Under the pieces are notes generated by a model. The model did no database searches, was not told where the DNA came from, and worked only from the letters and a program-made list of their open reading frames with translations. A stretch of DNA of 64,000 nucleotides from Liquidambar formosana (lineage: Eukaryota; Streptophyta; Magnoliopsida; Saxifragales; Altingiaceae), in NCBI GenBank assembly GCA_039720395.1, contig CM077828.1:29260069-29324068 (forward strand). Reading direction: 5' to 3'. Shown piece by piece: positions 12,104-25,371 of this stretch (within the stretch, counting starts at the first letter, position 1; each line of letters opens with the position of its first letter). The position numbers and the translations under genes were made by a program.

Positions 12104-13347
12104 TTACATAATTCTCTCCACTTTCCACCATTTGGAGAGAGAGAAGAATACTCACACCACTTTTTGGTTATTCCTATTCGAGGCTTGGATCTTCAAATCT
12201 AGGCCCGAGATAGGTGGTGCCCTAAAAAAGGGCAGCAGATGGCCACCAAGTATATTGGTGGGCCTCTCATGAGCCAGTCCATGGCTGTGGGAACGGATTC
12301 TTCATCATGGGAGTTGCAAGCCCAATTGCCCGTCATTCAAAAATGGGATTTGTCTTTCACCCAATATATAAATAAAAAACACTCCGTAAAAAAGAAAAAG
12401 AAAACAAGAGGGCGCTTGGGTGGGGGCGTTGCCATCAACACGAATGGTAGTCTCCACAATTTTCAAGTACGTGAACATTCAATATTAGCCTAATTAAACT
12501 GGGATAACATTTTGCTGGGAAGAAACAATACATATGTTCCTCAAAATATGTATATCCGGCTGAACTACAGAGTACATAATCTTTAACCATCCAGCACAAT
12601 CATAGGTAGGTCCAAAAACTTGGTTGAATGCTGAGTAATTTGCGAACGCAAAGTTATGTTATAATGGGTATATATGTCACTAGCCATTCGTTTGAGCCAT
12701 CTAGGTGACCCACCTAATGTGCTAAAGATATGATACCAAGCTTGAACCATACGCTCAAGTAAAAAATTTTTAGTGAAGAAAATTTATTCGGTAGCTAGAT
12801 TTTTTGCACCATAAATATTGTATAGCAGTTGCACATGCATTTGCATGTGAAATAAAATTATGATTTTTAAGTCATGGAAGGATTAATATTGCCATTGGTG
12901 TTTTAATTAGTTGCTTCCATGCATGATCATTTAAAGTTAATTGCTTGGACATAACAACTCGATCGGTAACATCCCTTGGTATTTTAACTTATACGGAGTA
13001 CCAATTACAATTGAATTCCTGATCTCAGAAGTTGACCGTAAGCATTACTTCAATAGTGGGGATCAAGCATTGACAAATTAAAGCTTTAGTGGTCTTGATT
13101 CTAATAATTCTGCATTATTTTGATAGCGTACTCGACGTGCCTGAATTCACAAGTGTCAAGAGGTTGGATTACATAGAGAATTTTTTGTTGGGCAGGGATC
13201 TCTTTAATTATAAGCTTTTTCCCAAAGAGTAAATTAAAGTGAAACATTGTGTATTTCCCCGTTGGCCCCTACTTTTTATATTCAACTTTGCATAGTAGTT
13301 TGAGGGCCGGACCATTTGTTTCCAACAACCCCAAACCACACACCCCC

Positions 13348-13378
<31 letters not shown>

Positions 13379-13590
13379 AAAAAATCAAAAACTTCAAAAA
13401 AATTAGGGGGAAAAAATATAAAACTATAAGAGAAGCAGATGCTTAACTAGACGACGTATATATAACTAAATTCAAGGTGTTGCATGACATTTTATACGGA
13501 GTATGAAAACACAGTAAAATAGGAGAGGGAACATGTATGTGTACGACAATATTTTATTTATAGACAATAATTCAGTATCTTCAAAAGTAG
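12104..13590. other. Intergenic region upstream of RBOH copy 1
   Basis: No gene is supported. It holds a W-box core (TTGACC) near 13031, a C-run/A-run tract at 13340-13384 and short repeats containing ACGGAGTA. Short open frames (for example 12239-12493) have no similarity to known proteins and end in low-complexity Lys runs. Confidence 0.5.
13340..13384. repeat. Poly-C/poly-A tract
   Basis: About 28 consecutive C are followed by about 16 A. It lies about 690 bases upstream of the RBOH copy 1 start codon. The form is the same as the tract at 7938. Confidence 0.85.
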
Positions 13591-13591
13591 C

Positions 13592-13652
13592 GTAACCAAT
13601 TAATAATTGGTGACGTAGTGACGCAGTGACGTAACCAATTAATAATTGGTGA
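13592..13652. promoter_or_regulatory. TGACG cluster between palindromic direct repeats, RBOH copy 1 promoter
   Basis: The 22-base unit GTAACCAATTAATAATTGGT plus GA occurs twice (13592-13613 and 13631-13652). Each copy contains the palindrome ACCAATTA/TAATTGGT. Between and overlapping them are three TGACG motifs at 8-9-base spacing (TGACGTAGTGACGCAGTGACGT without its last bases). Paired TGACG motifs are the as-1-type element bound by TGA bZIP factors in salicylate and redox responses. AATTATT-like cores are typical homeodomain sites. The module lies about 420-480 bases upstream of the start codon. Binding and function are inferred. Confidence 0.5.
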
Positions 13653-13955
13653 GACCAGCCATTCTCTTAATTGTAGCATAGAGTGCGAGTTCATGTATAA
13701 ATATATGACAGATGTTGGAGTCGAGGATAGGCACAACAAGACTCAATGGAGAGAAATATCATTAATTGGAAGCTAGCTCCAGCATCATTCCCCAATTTTT
13801 GAAAATTCATCCATATTTTGTAGTTTTTCATTAATTTCCTTTCATTCTCACTGGCCCTGTAGGAAATTTAGCTTCAAATCATGGTCATTGGTTTCTCTCT
13901 GCAACAAATTACCTATATCTACTAGCTAGCTAGCTAGATTAATTTGTATCCCAAT

Positions 13956-13968
13956 CACTATATATACA
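13956..13968 (+). promoter_or_regulatory. Probable TATA box of RBOH copy 1
   Basis: CACTATATATACA lies about 110 bases upstream of the start codon, a normal distance for a plant gene with a short 5' UTR. No other TATA-like motif is better placed. Confidence 0.5.
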
Positions 13969-14073
13969 GTGACAGGCAGACTTGTAAGGCAGCCACAATT
14001 CCTGTGTATTGCCAATTGGTTGTGAGTGTTTCTCTAGAGCTTGGTTTAGAGCTGTTCATCGAGAATGCATAAA

Positions 14074-17000
14074 ATGGGGACAGACGACGGGAGAGGATCT
14101 CATGTGGATCATCGTCATCATCATCGTCATCACTCGGACACAGAAACCATTGGTAGCAAAAGAATAGCCTACAGCGGTCCGCTGAGTGGACCTCTGAACA
14201 AAACAGAAGCAAGGAAGAGCCCCGCTGCTGAGTCGAGTGCTGGCATTGGCAGCGGTAGGAGCGTTGACAAATCCCGCGATGAAGCATATGTTGAGCTAAC
14301 GCTGGATGTCATGAACGAATCCGTTGCCGTTCACAGCATTAAAACCACTGACGGAGCTAATCTCAAAGATCCCGAGTTGACTTCGCTGGCCATAGAGGAA
14401 GGTGCCGAGAGGAGATCCTCCTTTGGTTCTGCTGTGCTACGAAGCGCTTCAGAACGAATCAAGCAGGTGTCCCAGGAACTGAAGCGTCTGGCCTCCTTCT
14501 CCTCCTTCTCCAAACGAGGCCCTCCAAGTCACTTTGATCGGACTAAGTTGGCGGCAGCTCACGCTTTGACGGGGCTCAAGTTTATTAGCAAGACCGATGG
14601 CGGTGCTGGATGGCCTGCCATTGAGAAGCGTTTCAATGTACTCACTGCTTCCACTGACGGCTCTCTTCCACGTTCTCTCTTCGGTGAATGCATAGGTACC
14701 ACATAATTAATCCCGCGTCCATCGCTAACAAAAGTCTGCATGCACTAAAAGGCTTTTACTTAATTAAATTCTATATAGGTCTATATAGCTAGCTCAACAG
14801 TAGTTACAGCTCCCCATGTTCAACCTCGGTTTTATACAGCCGGCTGTTGCATGTGGGGATCGGAAATTATGTTACAACAAATTAATTAATTAAAAGGCTT
14901 CTGTGGTACCTTATGATGCATGGTAGGGATGAATAAGGAGTCAAAGATGTTTGCTGGGGAGCTATTTGATGCACTTTCTCGCAAGCGGGGTATTCATGGT
15001 GATTCAATTAACAAGGCCCAGCTCAAAGAGTTTTGGGAACAAATTTCCGATCAGAGCTTCGACTCCAGGCTTCAGACTTTCTTTGACATGTAACAATTAG
15101 TTACATATTCAATGTTTTCATTTGAATATCTCTAAACAAATCAGCTAGTCATCTTTAGAATTTATCTACCCTCTTTTTCATCTGTATCATTAATTGTTGA
15201 GCTTAAAATGTAGGGTTGATAAAGACGCAGATGGCAGGATCACTGAAGAGGAAGTCAGAGAGGTATGCCATATTGAAGTCGGAGTAAATCCAAAGTTAAT
15301 TTGGAGTACTATAGACTCACCCAAAAAGTTGCTTCAATTCCATCCTATATATGTCTATTTAGTTTAATTGCCGCTTTAACTCAAAAATCGTAGCTAGTTA
15401 GACCAAATCTATTATGAATTTTCCATAAGATCTGACATTGCTGAAAACCCACCAAGTGGTATCTTATCCAATACCCGAATATAACAAGGATTTATCCCAA
15501 AACTCACAAAAAACAGGTACCACAGCAAATCAACACATGCTGTGCAAAAAGAGCCGATAAACAAGCTAGAGATGCTGGTCAAGTGATTTTGTTCGTAGGC
15601 TATTAATTTTCCAATTCCAGTATAAGCTTTGTTTCTCTTTAGGGAAAAAAAATAATAAGATTGGATTATTGATATTTGCAGATTATTAGCCTCAGTGCTT
15701 CGGCAAATAACCTCTCGAATATCCAGAAACAAGCAGATGAATATGCTGCACTGATCATGGAAGGGTTAGATCCAGACAATATAGGATACATTATGGTAAA
15801 TATCATATAGAATGGAAGAAAAATTAATAATTACATATCTGATATATCATTACATTAATTCGTAACTATGGCAATATATTCAATTATGCGTGGAATATCG
15901 TTTTCCCATGCATATAATGATTATTACTGGGAGAGCAGATAGACAAGCTAGAGATGCTTCTGCTGCAAGCTCCAAACCAGTCTATGAGAGGAGATAGCCG
16001 AAACCTGAGCCAAATGCTGAGCCAGAAGCTTAAGCCTACACAGGAGAACAACCCGCTAAGAAGATGGTATGAAAACACTAAGTACTTCTTACAGGACAAT
16101 TGGCAGAGAGTTTGGCTAGTGGCACTATGGGTCGCGGTTATGTCGGGCCTATTTGCTTACAAGTATGTCCAGTATCGAAATAGAGCTGCATATGAGGTAA
16201 TGGGGTATTGCGTATGCATGGCCAAGGGCGCAGCGGAGACACTTAAGTTGAACATGGCTCTGATTTTACTACCAGTCTGCCGAAATACCATCACCTGGCT
16301 CAGGAATAAGACCAAATTAGGCCTTCTTGTTCCTTTTGATGACAACCTCAACTTTCACCAGGTAATTCCTATATGGCTTTATGTACACTGTATATTCCTA
16401 TTTCTAGCATATATATTCTTCCACAAGGCCGGCGTACATCAAAATTAAGTAGGAGTACGACTTAATAAGTTATGGCGATACATACTTTTTTCTAGGTGAT
16501 AGCTGTGGGAATCACAATTGGAGTCGGAATACATTCGTTTTATCATTTAGCATGTGATTTCCCTCGCCTTATTGGGGCCAGCAGTGACAAGTACAAGCCG
16601 ATGGAACATTATTTTGGAGAACGACATACTTTAAACTACTGGCATTTTGTTAGGGGAGTGGAAGGAGTTACTGGGATTGTAATGATAGTGTTGATGGCAA
16701 TTTCTTTTACTCTGGCTATCCCTTGGTTTAGGCGAAACGAGCTCAACCGCTACCTGCCCAAACCCCTCAAGAAGCTCACTGGCTTCAACGCCTTTTGGTA
16801 TTCCCACCACCTCTTTATCATTGTATACACTCTGCTCATTGTGCATGGTTTTTACCTTTACCTGATCAAGGAATGGTACAAGAAAACGGTTAGCAACTTT
16901 TTGCCTTTTTTTCCTTTTTTTTTTATAGAGTATTTTTTTGATCTATGCTTCTGCTTTAATTACGTGCACACTACCCCTTTTTTTTTATGGGAATTTCAGA

Positions 17001-17181
17001 CTTGGATGTACTTGGCAGTTCCACTTACCCTTTATGCCTGTGAAAGATTGATTAGGGCATTCAGATCCAGCGTCGAGCCCGTTAATATACTAAAGGTAAA
17101 TAACTTAAACAGTGGCTCCATATACGATTCTATGTTTATCTGTATTTATCGCCCTTTTTTATCACTAGTAAAATTTAACTT

Positions 17182-17214
<33 letters not shown>

Positions 17215-17600
17215 TTTGGACATTGAAGGTGGCTATTTATCCCGAAAAGGTTTTGGCGCTTCACATGTCAAAGCCTCCAGGCTTCGAGTACAGAAGTGGA
17301 CAATATATCTTTGTCAACTGTGCTGCAGTTTCTCGGTTTGAATGGTAGGTTGCCTGTGCAACAAGGAAAGAGGAGCCTTAGATATATTAAAAAATAAAAA
17401 ATTACTCCAGTTAAGCTTTGATCAATGGAGGGTAATATAGTAAAATAACTCTTCAATTATTTGTCTTCCATCCATTCCACCAGATGGAGATGGCAACTTT
17501 GACCCCATCCATAGGATTCCGACCCATACCTATATGGGCGGATATGGATCTCATATGTATTTGACCCAACCTAACCCGAATATGCCTTTACAATTTTAAC

Positions 17601-17637
<37 letters not shown>

Positions 17638-20600
17638 CTATCTTGATATATGCTCAAAGAGTTCATTAAAAAGCTCATTATCTATTTTTACTGTATCTTA
17701 ATTCTTATGTTTATATCTAATATTTATGTGACCATATTAAATATGATCTTATTTGAACAAAATCACATCAAATGCTAAAAACATGCATAGGCTTGGTATA
17801 TGAACAACATATAACAAATGGTAAGTAGCAAAAAAATGAATTTTGGGAAAAAAAAAATTGTTGGGATAAGGCAAGTTGGGCATGGGTTCTCCAAGATTAA
17901 ATCGGGTCGGGCATGGGGTAATTCTGACCCACCCCCAACCCAATCCATTGCCATTCCTACCACCAAACACATAAGAAAGAAAGAGAATCTCCCTCCCTTA
18001 GGATGGAAAGTTTATCTCTCCTACGTTTTTTTCTTTCCACCTTTTCACCCATAGTACTAAAATTACCTTGAGAAATTTATTAAATAAACCTAGCATCGGC
18101 AAAGGCAGTAAGAGCAGAGGATCAGGGTCCTTTAGCCATTCTATAAAAAAATTTAATCATAATCTATACCTTTTTTTTATTAATTATAGATTTGACACCC
18201 GTCTCAAATTTTATTTATTTATTTTTGGCTAGGCCTCGAAGGGCTTCTTTTGAAGGACTTTGATCCTTCCCCATTGTATGTGTGTATATATATATATATA
18301 TATATTTCTTCTAGTTTATAAAAAAAATTTAAAAAAAAATTATTGTTAGTTTAAAATTTTCTTTAATTTCCTTGTTGTGAAAGAGGAAAAAAGATTACAA
18401 AAATGTTGTAGTCAATTGATTTCTTTAATTAGTATTTTGAATTGGGAAAAAATTCTAAAAATCAATCAAATTTTGACTATCCCAAGCTAAATTTCTAGCT
18501 CCACCACTACCTAACATCACTCATGAATGGATGTTGTTACCTGTGCTAGCCCTGGATGTCGAATTAAACATTGTTAGCCAGTAACAATATGCATACTGCA
18601 TTAAATTTTATGTTCTGTAGATAGATCTCCCTACTATGTACAATGTCTAAAATTAAGGTTGAATTGGACGACACTTCTTGTTCCGTTTTGCCCTTTTTTG
18701 CTCTTTTTCATTTTTCACTATAGTCCCCATCCTTATATATAAATATGAGTTGGTTCTGCTTTCTCATCTACATGCTTACTAGGCTTACTATTCATATGTG
18801 CTTCAAGTATGCATCAACATGCAGGCACCCATTTTCCATCACTTCAGCCCCTGGAGATGACTACCTTAGTGTTCATATTCGAATTCTTGGTGATTGGACG
18901 CAACAACTCAAAAATGTGTTCGCAAAGGTGAGTGCTTTTGGGAATTGATGTGCAATTTTATTTTGCCTTTTATGAGCAATATTATAAAAATAAGAACTCA
19001 AAAAATCTACATAAAGTTACAAACCAACGTGCTCACGTGCACCAAGAGACGGTTGCACTAAGGCGCAAGTGTGCATCCATTCAACCACTCAATTTTCTTT
19101 TCTTTTCTTTTCTTTTTAAAATTTGGATATGATGAGTAAATTTATTTGGTGCTTTAGTCTTCGTTGAGAAAGAATGATTAATTTTTATTACATTTGGTTA
19201 ATTTTTTATTAATCTATTAGAGTACACCATTTCAGTGAATTATATAAAGTCAAGGTTTAGTTTATTTTTATGTTCAACCATTAAAGTCATGTTTGTGTGG
19301 TTGGAATGGAATCTGATTCCATACTTAAAATAATTTGGAATGAAATGAGATTGAAATAAACATTATGAAATGAATATCATTATAATTCATTACTATTATT
19401 TTATTCTATTTCCATTTAATTACCTCAACCAAACATGTTGTTTGAAATGAATTGGAATGTGATTTCATTCCATTTATTCCATTCCAACCAAACAAATATG
19501 GCTTAAGAGGTATCATGTCCTATATTAAATATAGGGTGTTAGAAGTGGTATATAAGCAAAGTTCCTCATTTCTAAAAGTTACATATGTCTTTAGAGTATG
19601 ACGTACTTGTTAATCTTATGTCTTACTTTATCCAATGTATGGTTTTGTAACTTTTCCATTCCATTCCAACCAAACAAACATGACCTAAGAGGTATCATGT
19701 CCTATATTAGATAGGGGCGTTAAGAAAGAAGATTTTAAAAAATTCAGAGAAGAGAAAGAGAGGAGATGGTGTAGAAGGCCGCAGTCAATGGGTATATCGG
19801 TTGTTGCAACGTGGGCTGGTGAGCTTGCATATAAAATATAAAATAAAGGGTTGAGATGGTGGAAAATTCTGCAAACAATAAAACGGTGTGTTTTAAAAGG
19901 AAAATAACACCAACTTTCTCTCGAAATTTGGTGAAATGACACTGATGTCTTTAATATTTCAAAAATTACATTGACCTCTCCTGAAGTTAGATAAAAATTA
20001 TCTTCCTTCTATTACAATTTTTTTTAATAAAGTAATGAGTATTATTAACAAAAGGGTGCTCCCTTCTATTACTTTTGCTGTTAAAGAATAGGTAAAATGT
20101 CTGAATTACCCCAAGTCTAAATAAAGCTTAAGTTTCTTATATTTTTCTTTCTCTATTTCTTTGATTTGATCTTGGTTTAAGGTGTCTTAAAGAGTCAAAA
20201 GTCATTGGTTTAAAAGGAACCAAAGTGGGAAAATTGTTTTTCAATAAGTTTTTTTTTTTCTTTTTTTTAGTTCCCTTTTTATTTTTCTTTGTTTGGACTT
20301 TGGATCCCTTTTTGATGTAGCAAAAAAATAAAAAATAAATAAAAGATATCTTTGTCTTCACGTGGTCAGTATATAGGTACAAAAAGGGTAAATTATTTCC
20401 TTCAATAAGGGCAATCTTGGCATTTTTGTGAGTTTTATGCATGACATCATCTATGGTTAATAGATAATAGATAGACAAGAGGTGAGTGTTAAATTCTTTA
20501 AATTTTAGAAAAGGTCAATATAATTTTTTAAACATTAGGAAAGGTCAATGTCATTTTACCAAACTTCAAGGGGGTCAATGTAATTTTCTCAAATAGTAAA

Positions 20601-23600
20601 AAAAATGAAAACAGACATCGATCATGTGAAACAATGCATTTTATTGAAGAGGACAATTCCATCATTTTGACATATAGTTAGCTCCGTTTATTTTCTAATT
20701 CTAATTCTGACAAAGAGTGTTAACGTAATTTTAAAAAATACGGAAAATATGATATAATTTTCAACAAAGACAGGAAGTGTAAGTGTAATTTTTGATTTAT
20801 AAGTTACCAAACCATATGCATCATTTTGAAAAAAGTCAAAAACATTTTGGAGGAGAATGATATATATATATATTGTTAACCATTGAAAGTAATCAATAGA
20901 AGTTGAACATTATGCTATTTCCTAAATGCTACTCCGGATAGAACTTATGTACGGAAATAGCTTCAAATGTTTGTACGTAGGTGCCACTTCTTGTAGCTAA
21001 CCTGTGCTAGGTATGGTTATTTTCAGGTGTGTCAGCCGCCACCTAGTGAGAAAAGTGGACTCCTCAGAGCCGATTGCTCGCCAAGAGAGAACAGCCCAAT
21101 GTAAGTCATAATTGATAGCTTCAAATCAAGAAAATGCATACCATACGTGTAGAATTTTAGTGGCGGAAATGAAAATAATTTATAAACGTGTCACTTGGGA
21201 TCCAGAGGCTCGGGGTCCATGAAGTAAGAACAAGGGACAAAAAAATTTACCGGAAATTGCTTTAAAATTAGTACTAATTTCTCAAGCTTTGATTTTGAAC
21301 TTTTCTGTCCTTGTGATCCCCCGTCCCTTGTTTTCACCGAAACGGAAAGGCTTAATGTATTCATCTAAAAAATTGTTGCATGCAGTCTCATAGAGTTCCA
21401 ACATAGAAGAAGAATGATGTGGGTGGGATATTCCGGTGCAATTCAACAATGCGGCAAAAAATACTAAAAAAAAATAAGCATAACGAGAAGAAAGATACTC
21501 TAATAATAATAGTGTTTCTTAATCAGTCAAAAATTCTCTTCCTAAGCCCCTTTATACCCATTATATAGAAAAACTTTAAAAAAACCTAGTAAAATACTAT
21601 CATAACTAGAATTTTTGACGAAAGAAAATAAAGAATATAAGGAAAATAATACAAGATAATCTCCTAATTAAAAAATGGGAAATGCTATTTTATCTTAGTC
21701 TCCCTTTTCCGCCCTTCTTGTGGACTAGCTCCTATTTGCTCTGCATAAAATGGAGTATGTACAAATAACTAAGGCTAATCAATCTGGTCGCAGCAAAAAA
21801 AATATATATATCAAATAAAGCTCATCTTTTCTTTCTTTTCAGTCCAATTAGGAGTCCATCCCTATGGTTCCATAAATATATACATGATGATGAACCTCAA
21901 TCTCCAAGGCGAAACCAGGGCCTGAGGGCCACACTTCCCCAAAGTTCCAATATTGAGTTAGTTCGGGAACAACGGGGCCCATTTAGAAGTTTCTCCGTAA
22001 GGATGCATGTTATCCCTATTCCCATTCATGATTCATGCATGCTTTTCAATTTTGATCATGGGAGTAAGAAATTAACCCTGTTCATTGCGGTTGGCTGCTA
22101 AAAAGCCAAATTGTTTGTTTTCACAAAGTAACCTTTAATAATGTCCTAGTGCACAATTCGTCCACAAAGTGGATAGAGAAAAAGACATAAAGCAAACACA
22201 TGGATTCACGTCCTTTGTCCTTTTTTCTTTTTTGATTATTACAGAACATGTGCACGACATCCCCAGGACTGAATGTTGATATGCTATAGTTAAAGTGCAT
22301 ATTGTGGTCTTCGTCTACAGTCTGTGGAGATTCCCAAACGCTTTTTTTTTTTTTTTTTCCATCTGTGCTCATTCGAGATTTTGAGGGTTAAAAATTCATA
22401 TTAATTATGGATTTTATCATTTGTGATAAATTTGGTCTTACCAATTATTTTACAAACAAATTAAGGGTGATTGGGATCAAATTGGGCCAGTTTGCCTTTT
22501 ATTGTCCTTCCAAAATTAATTACATAACTCATAAGGCGTGCGTGCATGATCCTAGCTAGCTATAACGAGTATGACATGGATGGATGATATACATATATAT
22601 GGAAACACTGCAGTATAATTCCAAGAGTATTGATCGACGGTCCATATGGAGCGCCGGCACAAGACTACAAGAAATACGAGGTGGTGTTGCTGGTGGGGCT
22701 GGGAATTGGGGCGACCCCGATGATCAGCATAGTGAAGGACATCGTGAACAATATCAAGGGCATGGAGGAAGAAGAAGATGATGAGAATGGTTTGTTAGAG
22801 AAAGGGTGGACGGGAGGTCATAAGGATAATGTCGACGAAGAATTCAAGACGAGGAGGGCATACTTCTACTGGGTGACGAAGGGGCAGGGCTCCTTCGACT
22901 GGTTTAAAGGGGTGATGAACGAGGTGACCGAATTGGACCACAATGGAGTGATAGAGCTGCACAACTATTGCACCAGCGTTTATGAAGAGGGCGACGCCCG
23001 CTCTGCTCTCATTGCCATGCTTCAGTCCCTCAATCACGCCAAGAATGGCGTGGATATCGTCTCTGGTACGCGTGTCATGTCCCACTTTGCCAAGCCCAAC
23101 TGGCGCAGTGTCTACAAGCGCGTAGCACTCAATCATACCCATGCTCGAGTGGGTCAGTTTCACTCACCCTCCTGGCCTTAATTTGGTTTTTTTATATATT
23201 ATTTATTTATTATTATTTAAATTTCTACTTTTCTAGCTCTATAATTTTTACAGGTAAACTGTGCCAACATAGATGCTCCACTATCTTCTGGCGTGTTCAC
23301 GTTGGTAGCTAGTTTTCGTATAGGCTCGGGTTCTCTTTAATTAGTCTTTGCATGTGTCTCTATCTTCAATCTTTTTCTAAAGATAAAAGATAGAGATAGT
23401 AGATTGGTAGTGGTAGTCCTTTTGCAATGATGACGACAATATGATTATCACTATTATTTGTTTTATGTCAGTGTTGTAAGAAACATGTAGGTTGTTGTGA
23501 CTTTTGAGTTGCGTGTGTTTTCACGTACGCAGGGGTGTTTTACTGTGGGCCACCGGCACCTATCAAGGAGCTACGCCAGCTAGCTTCGGATTTTTCTCAC

Positions 23601-23642
23601 AAGACCTCCACCAAATTTGATTTCCATAAAGAAAACTTCTAG
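14074..23642 (+). CDS. RBOH: Respiratory burst oxidase homolog (NADPH oxidase), copy 1
   Basis: Plasma-membrane flavocytochrome that passes electrons from cytosolic NADPH through FAD and two hemes to apoplastic O2, making superoxide. Exons: 14074-14695, 14927-15089, 15214-15262, 15682-15795, 15939-16361, 16496-16888, 17000-17095, 17229-17344, 18825-18927, 21027-21100, 22614-23152, 23533-23642; in frame with GT/AG sites, 933 aa (usual 900-950). The start MGTDD is chosen because it is shared with copy 2; an ATG 3 codons earlier is not. EF-hand [12 protein letters not shown] (about 264-275), a degenerate second hand, six-helix ferric-reductase core (WYSHHLF), FAD motif HPFSITSAP (about 659), NADPH motifs [11 protein letters not shown] and GLGIGATP, C-terminal FYCGPP and KENF. 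No stop or frameshift. Introns 8-10 are 1.5-2.1 kb and hold MITEs. The exon 11 acceptor (gives PIIIPR) is the least certain join. Confidence 0.93.
17486..17972. mobile_element. hAT-like MITE in RBOH copy 1 intron 8
   Basis: The left end reads GAGATGGCAACTTTGACCCC and the right end is the complement of GGAATGGCAATGGATTGGG. GGGTCGGG-type blocks lie inside each end. The interior is AT-rich with a long (AT)n run at 17603-17636. A related element, split by a Helitron, is at 52035/60995. The superfamily is inferred from the end motif. Target duplications are not clear. Confidence 0.5.
19281..19506. mobile_element. MITE with TTAAgyCATrTTTG ends, RBOH copy 1 intron 9
   Basis: The left end TTAAAGTCATGTTTGTGTGG and the complement of the right end TTAAGCCATATTTGTTTGG match, and both continue TTGGAATGGAAT inward. 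There is no coding capacity. The right end plus about 30 flanking bases (AAGAGGTATCATGTCCTATATTA) is repeated at about 19656-19712, so part of this locus was duplicated after insertion. Confidence 0.6.
19656..19712. repeat. Duplicate of MITE right end plus flank
   Basis: TTCCATTCCAACCAAACAAA followed by yATGrCyTAAGAGGTATCATG repeats the sequence at about 19478-19530 with few changes. Both copies lie in intron 9 of RBOH copy 1. A local duplication or a second partial insertion would explain it. Confidence 0.6.
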
Positions 23643-24595
23643 ACCATGAGAGATCCAATGGATGACAAGAAGCGGACCTGCCAGTCCCACACCACTCTCA
23701 CCCCCTTGCTTTATGTTCATCTTTATCCTTATCTTTTCTCTGCCTTCTTCTTTTCTTAAAGTAAACTACTACTCCGCACTTTAATTAAAGTCATCAATGG
23801 ACAGCTGATCATTTCTGGGAATGCAGACATGAGTTGGTGGATTTGGATGGAGGCCACCCACCACGAAGCAAAAAAAAACAAAAGAGGTTGGGACTTGATA
23901 TAGTAAATAAATAAATACGTGCAGCGTGGAACTCGATCCATCATGGCCGCACGTGTAGGTTGGTGAGCTTGATTTAGATGGTTGTGCTATATTTGTCTAA
24001 ATATGGGGAGTTGAATTTTAGTGCGAATGCATGTGTTTCATATATGTACAACGATGAAATGTATGTATATTCAGTTCATGTGATTATAATTAATAATTGT
24101 AAGATTGTAATACATACATATATATTTATATTAATGTTGAAATGATTGCAAGTGTTTTTTTTACGAAAATAAAAATAGTTGATCCCTTTTTCTAACAATT
24201 CTTGCTTTTAAATCAATTGGTAACCCAAGTCCAAAATAAATAAATAAAAACTCAAAATCAATTGGCCGGTAACGATCTACAAGAATCTCATGGCAGTGGC
24301 GGCATGATGCAAACCTAACAAGACGCCTCCCGAACAGAAATTAACCTAATTCATACATAGGCACTAAAATACACAGGTATACTAACGAAATTATATGAAA
24401 CAAAAGCAAGAATTTCTAAATCCAAATACAGTTAAAATATAGAATTTTAAACGGAAATATATAAATGAATAAATTGATCATGACATCTACCAGAGAGGTA
24501 GGAATTAAGTGGCCAATCGAGTTCTTCTTTTATCTAATGATAATGAATACATATATAAATGCACATTCTATATGTGTGTATATATATATACTACT
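23643..24595. other. 3' flank of RBOH copy 1
   Basis: Contains the 3' UTR of copy 1 and AT-rich DNA. No gene or clear repeat is seen. A polyadenylation signal cannot be placed with confidence because AATAAA-like motifs are frequent. Confidence 0.4.
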
Positions 24596-25369
24596 AGGGC
24601 TGGCAATTTATGCCCAAACCCATGAACCCGTCCGAACCCGTCCAAACCCGCCCAAGTTAAATGGGTGCAAATGGGTGATTTTATTAATTGGGTTGTAAAT
24701 GGGTGCCCATAATAACCCAACTAATAAATGGGTCTAATCAGGTTTGTATAAAAAACATGTGGGTGCAAATGCAACCCGATAAGGTTTGAACTTCCTTCGC
24801 AGTGGATCCTCCACCGCTCGTGGAAATTATTATTTTTATTATTTTTTGAATTTATGCTATTTTATTTCTCTTGTGGAAATTATTTTATGCTATTTTATTT
24901 TACAATCTTCCAGGTTTTCAATGTTTTTTTTTTTTTTTTAATTTTTTGAATTTGGTAGATTTGAAAATGAAATGCTATAGTAGTTGGAATTTTTTATTTT
25001 TTATTTTAAATCCAAGTCATAAGATTTTATCTTTTGGAGATCACTTGTAGCAAAAATAATGGACAAATGTTGGTTTTTTTGGTTTTTTTTTATTTTTTTT
25101 GGGTAAACAAACAAACTAAAAAAAAAAAAAAAATTCTGAGGGAGCAAAGTCTCCCAACGTGAAGGTTACTAGAAGTTTAAAGTGCTCCCCAGTTGTGCAT
25201 TGGTTCATGTACAAGCTTAAATGGGTGAGTTTGGGTTTCAACCTATAATAAATGGGTGGGTTTGGGTTTGCTTAAATGGGTTTTTCATGTAAATGGGTTG
25301 GGTTGGGTTTGGGTGATATTTTGACTACACCCATTTAAACCCACCCAAACCCACCCAATTGCCAGGCCT
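24596..25369. mobile_element. hAT-like non-autonomous element (AGGsCTGGCAATT ends)
   Basis: The left end AGGGCTGGCAATT and the complement of the right end AGGCCTGGCAATT form imperfect inverted repeats. They are followed inward by complementary blocks of AAACCC/GGGTTT and CCCATTTAA/TTAAATGGG. The 774-base interior has no transposase. The ends resemble plant hAT termini. The 8-base target duplication is not clear because the flanks are AT repeats. Confidence 0.55.
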
Positions 25370-25371
25370 AT

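Noticed and set aside
17229..17341. RBOH copy 1 as a pseudogene because frames stop after exons 6-8
   Set aside because: All stops fall in introns; using GT/AG sites matched to copy 2 restores one frame of 933 codons.
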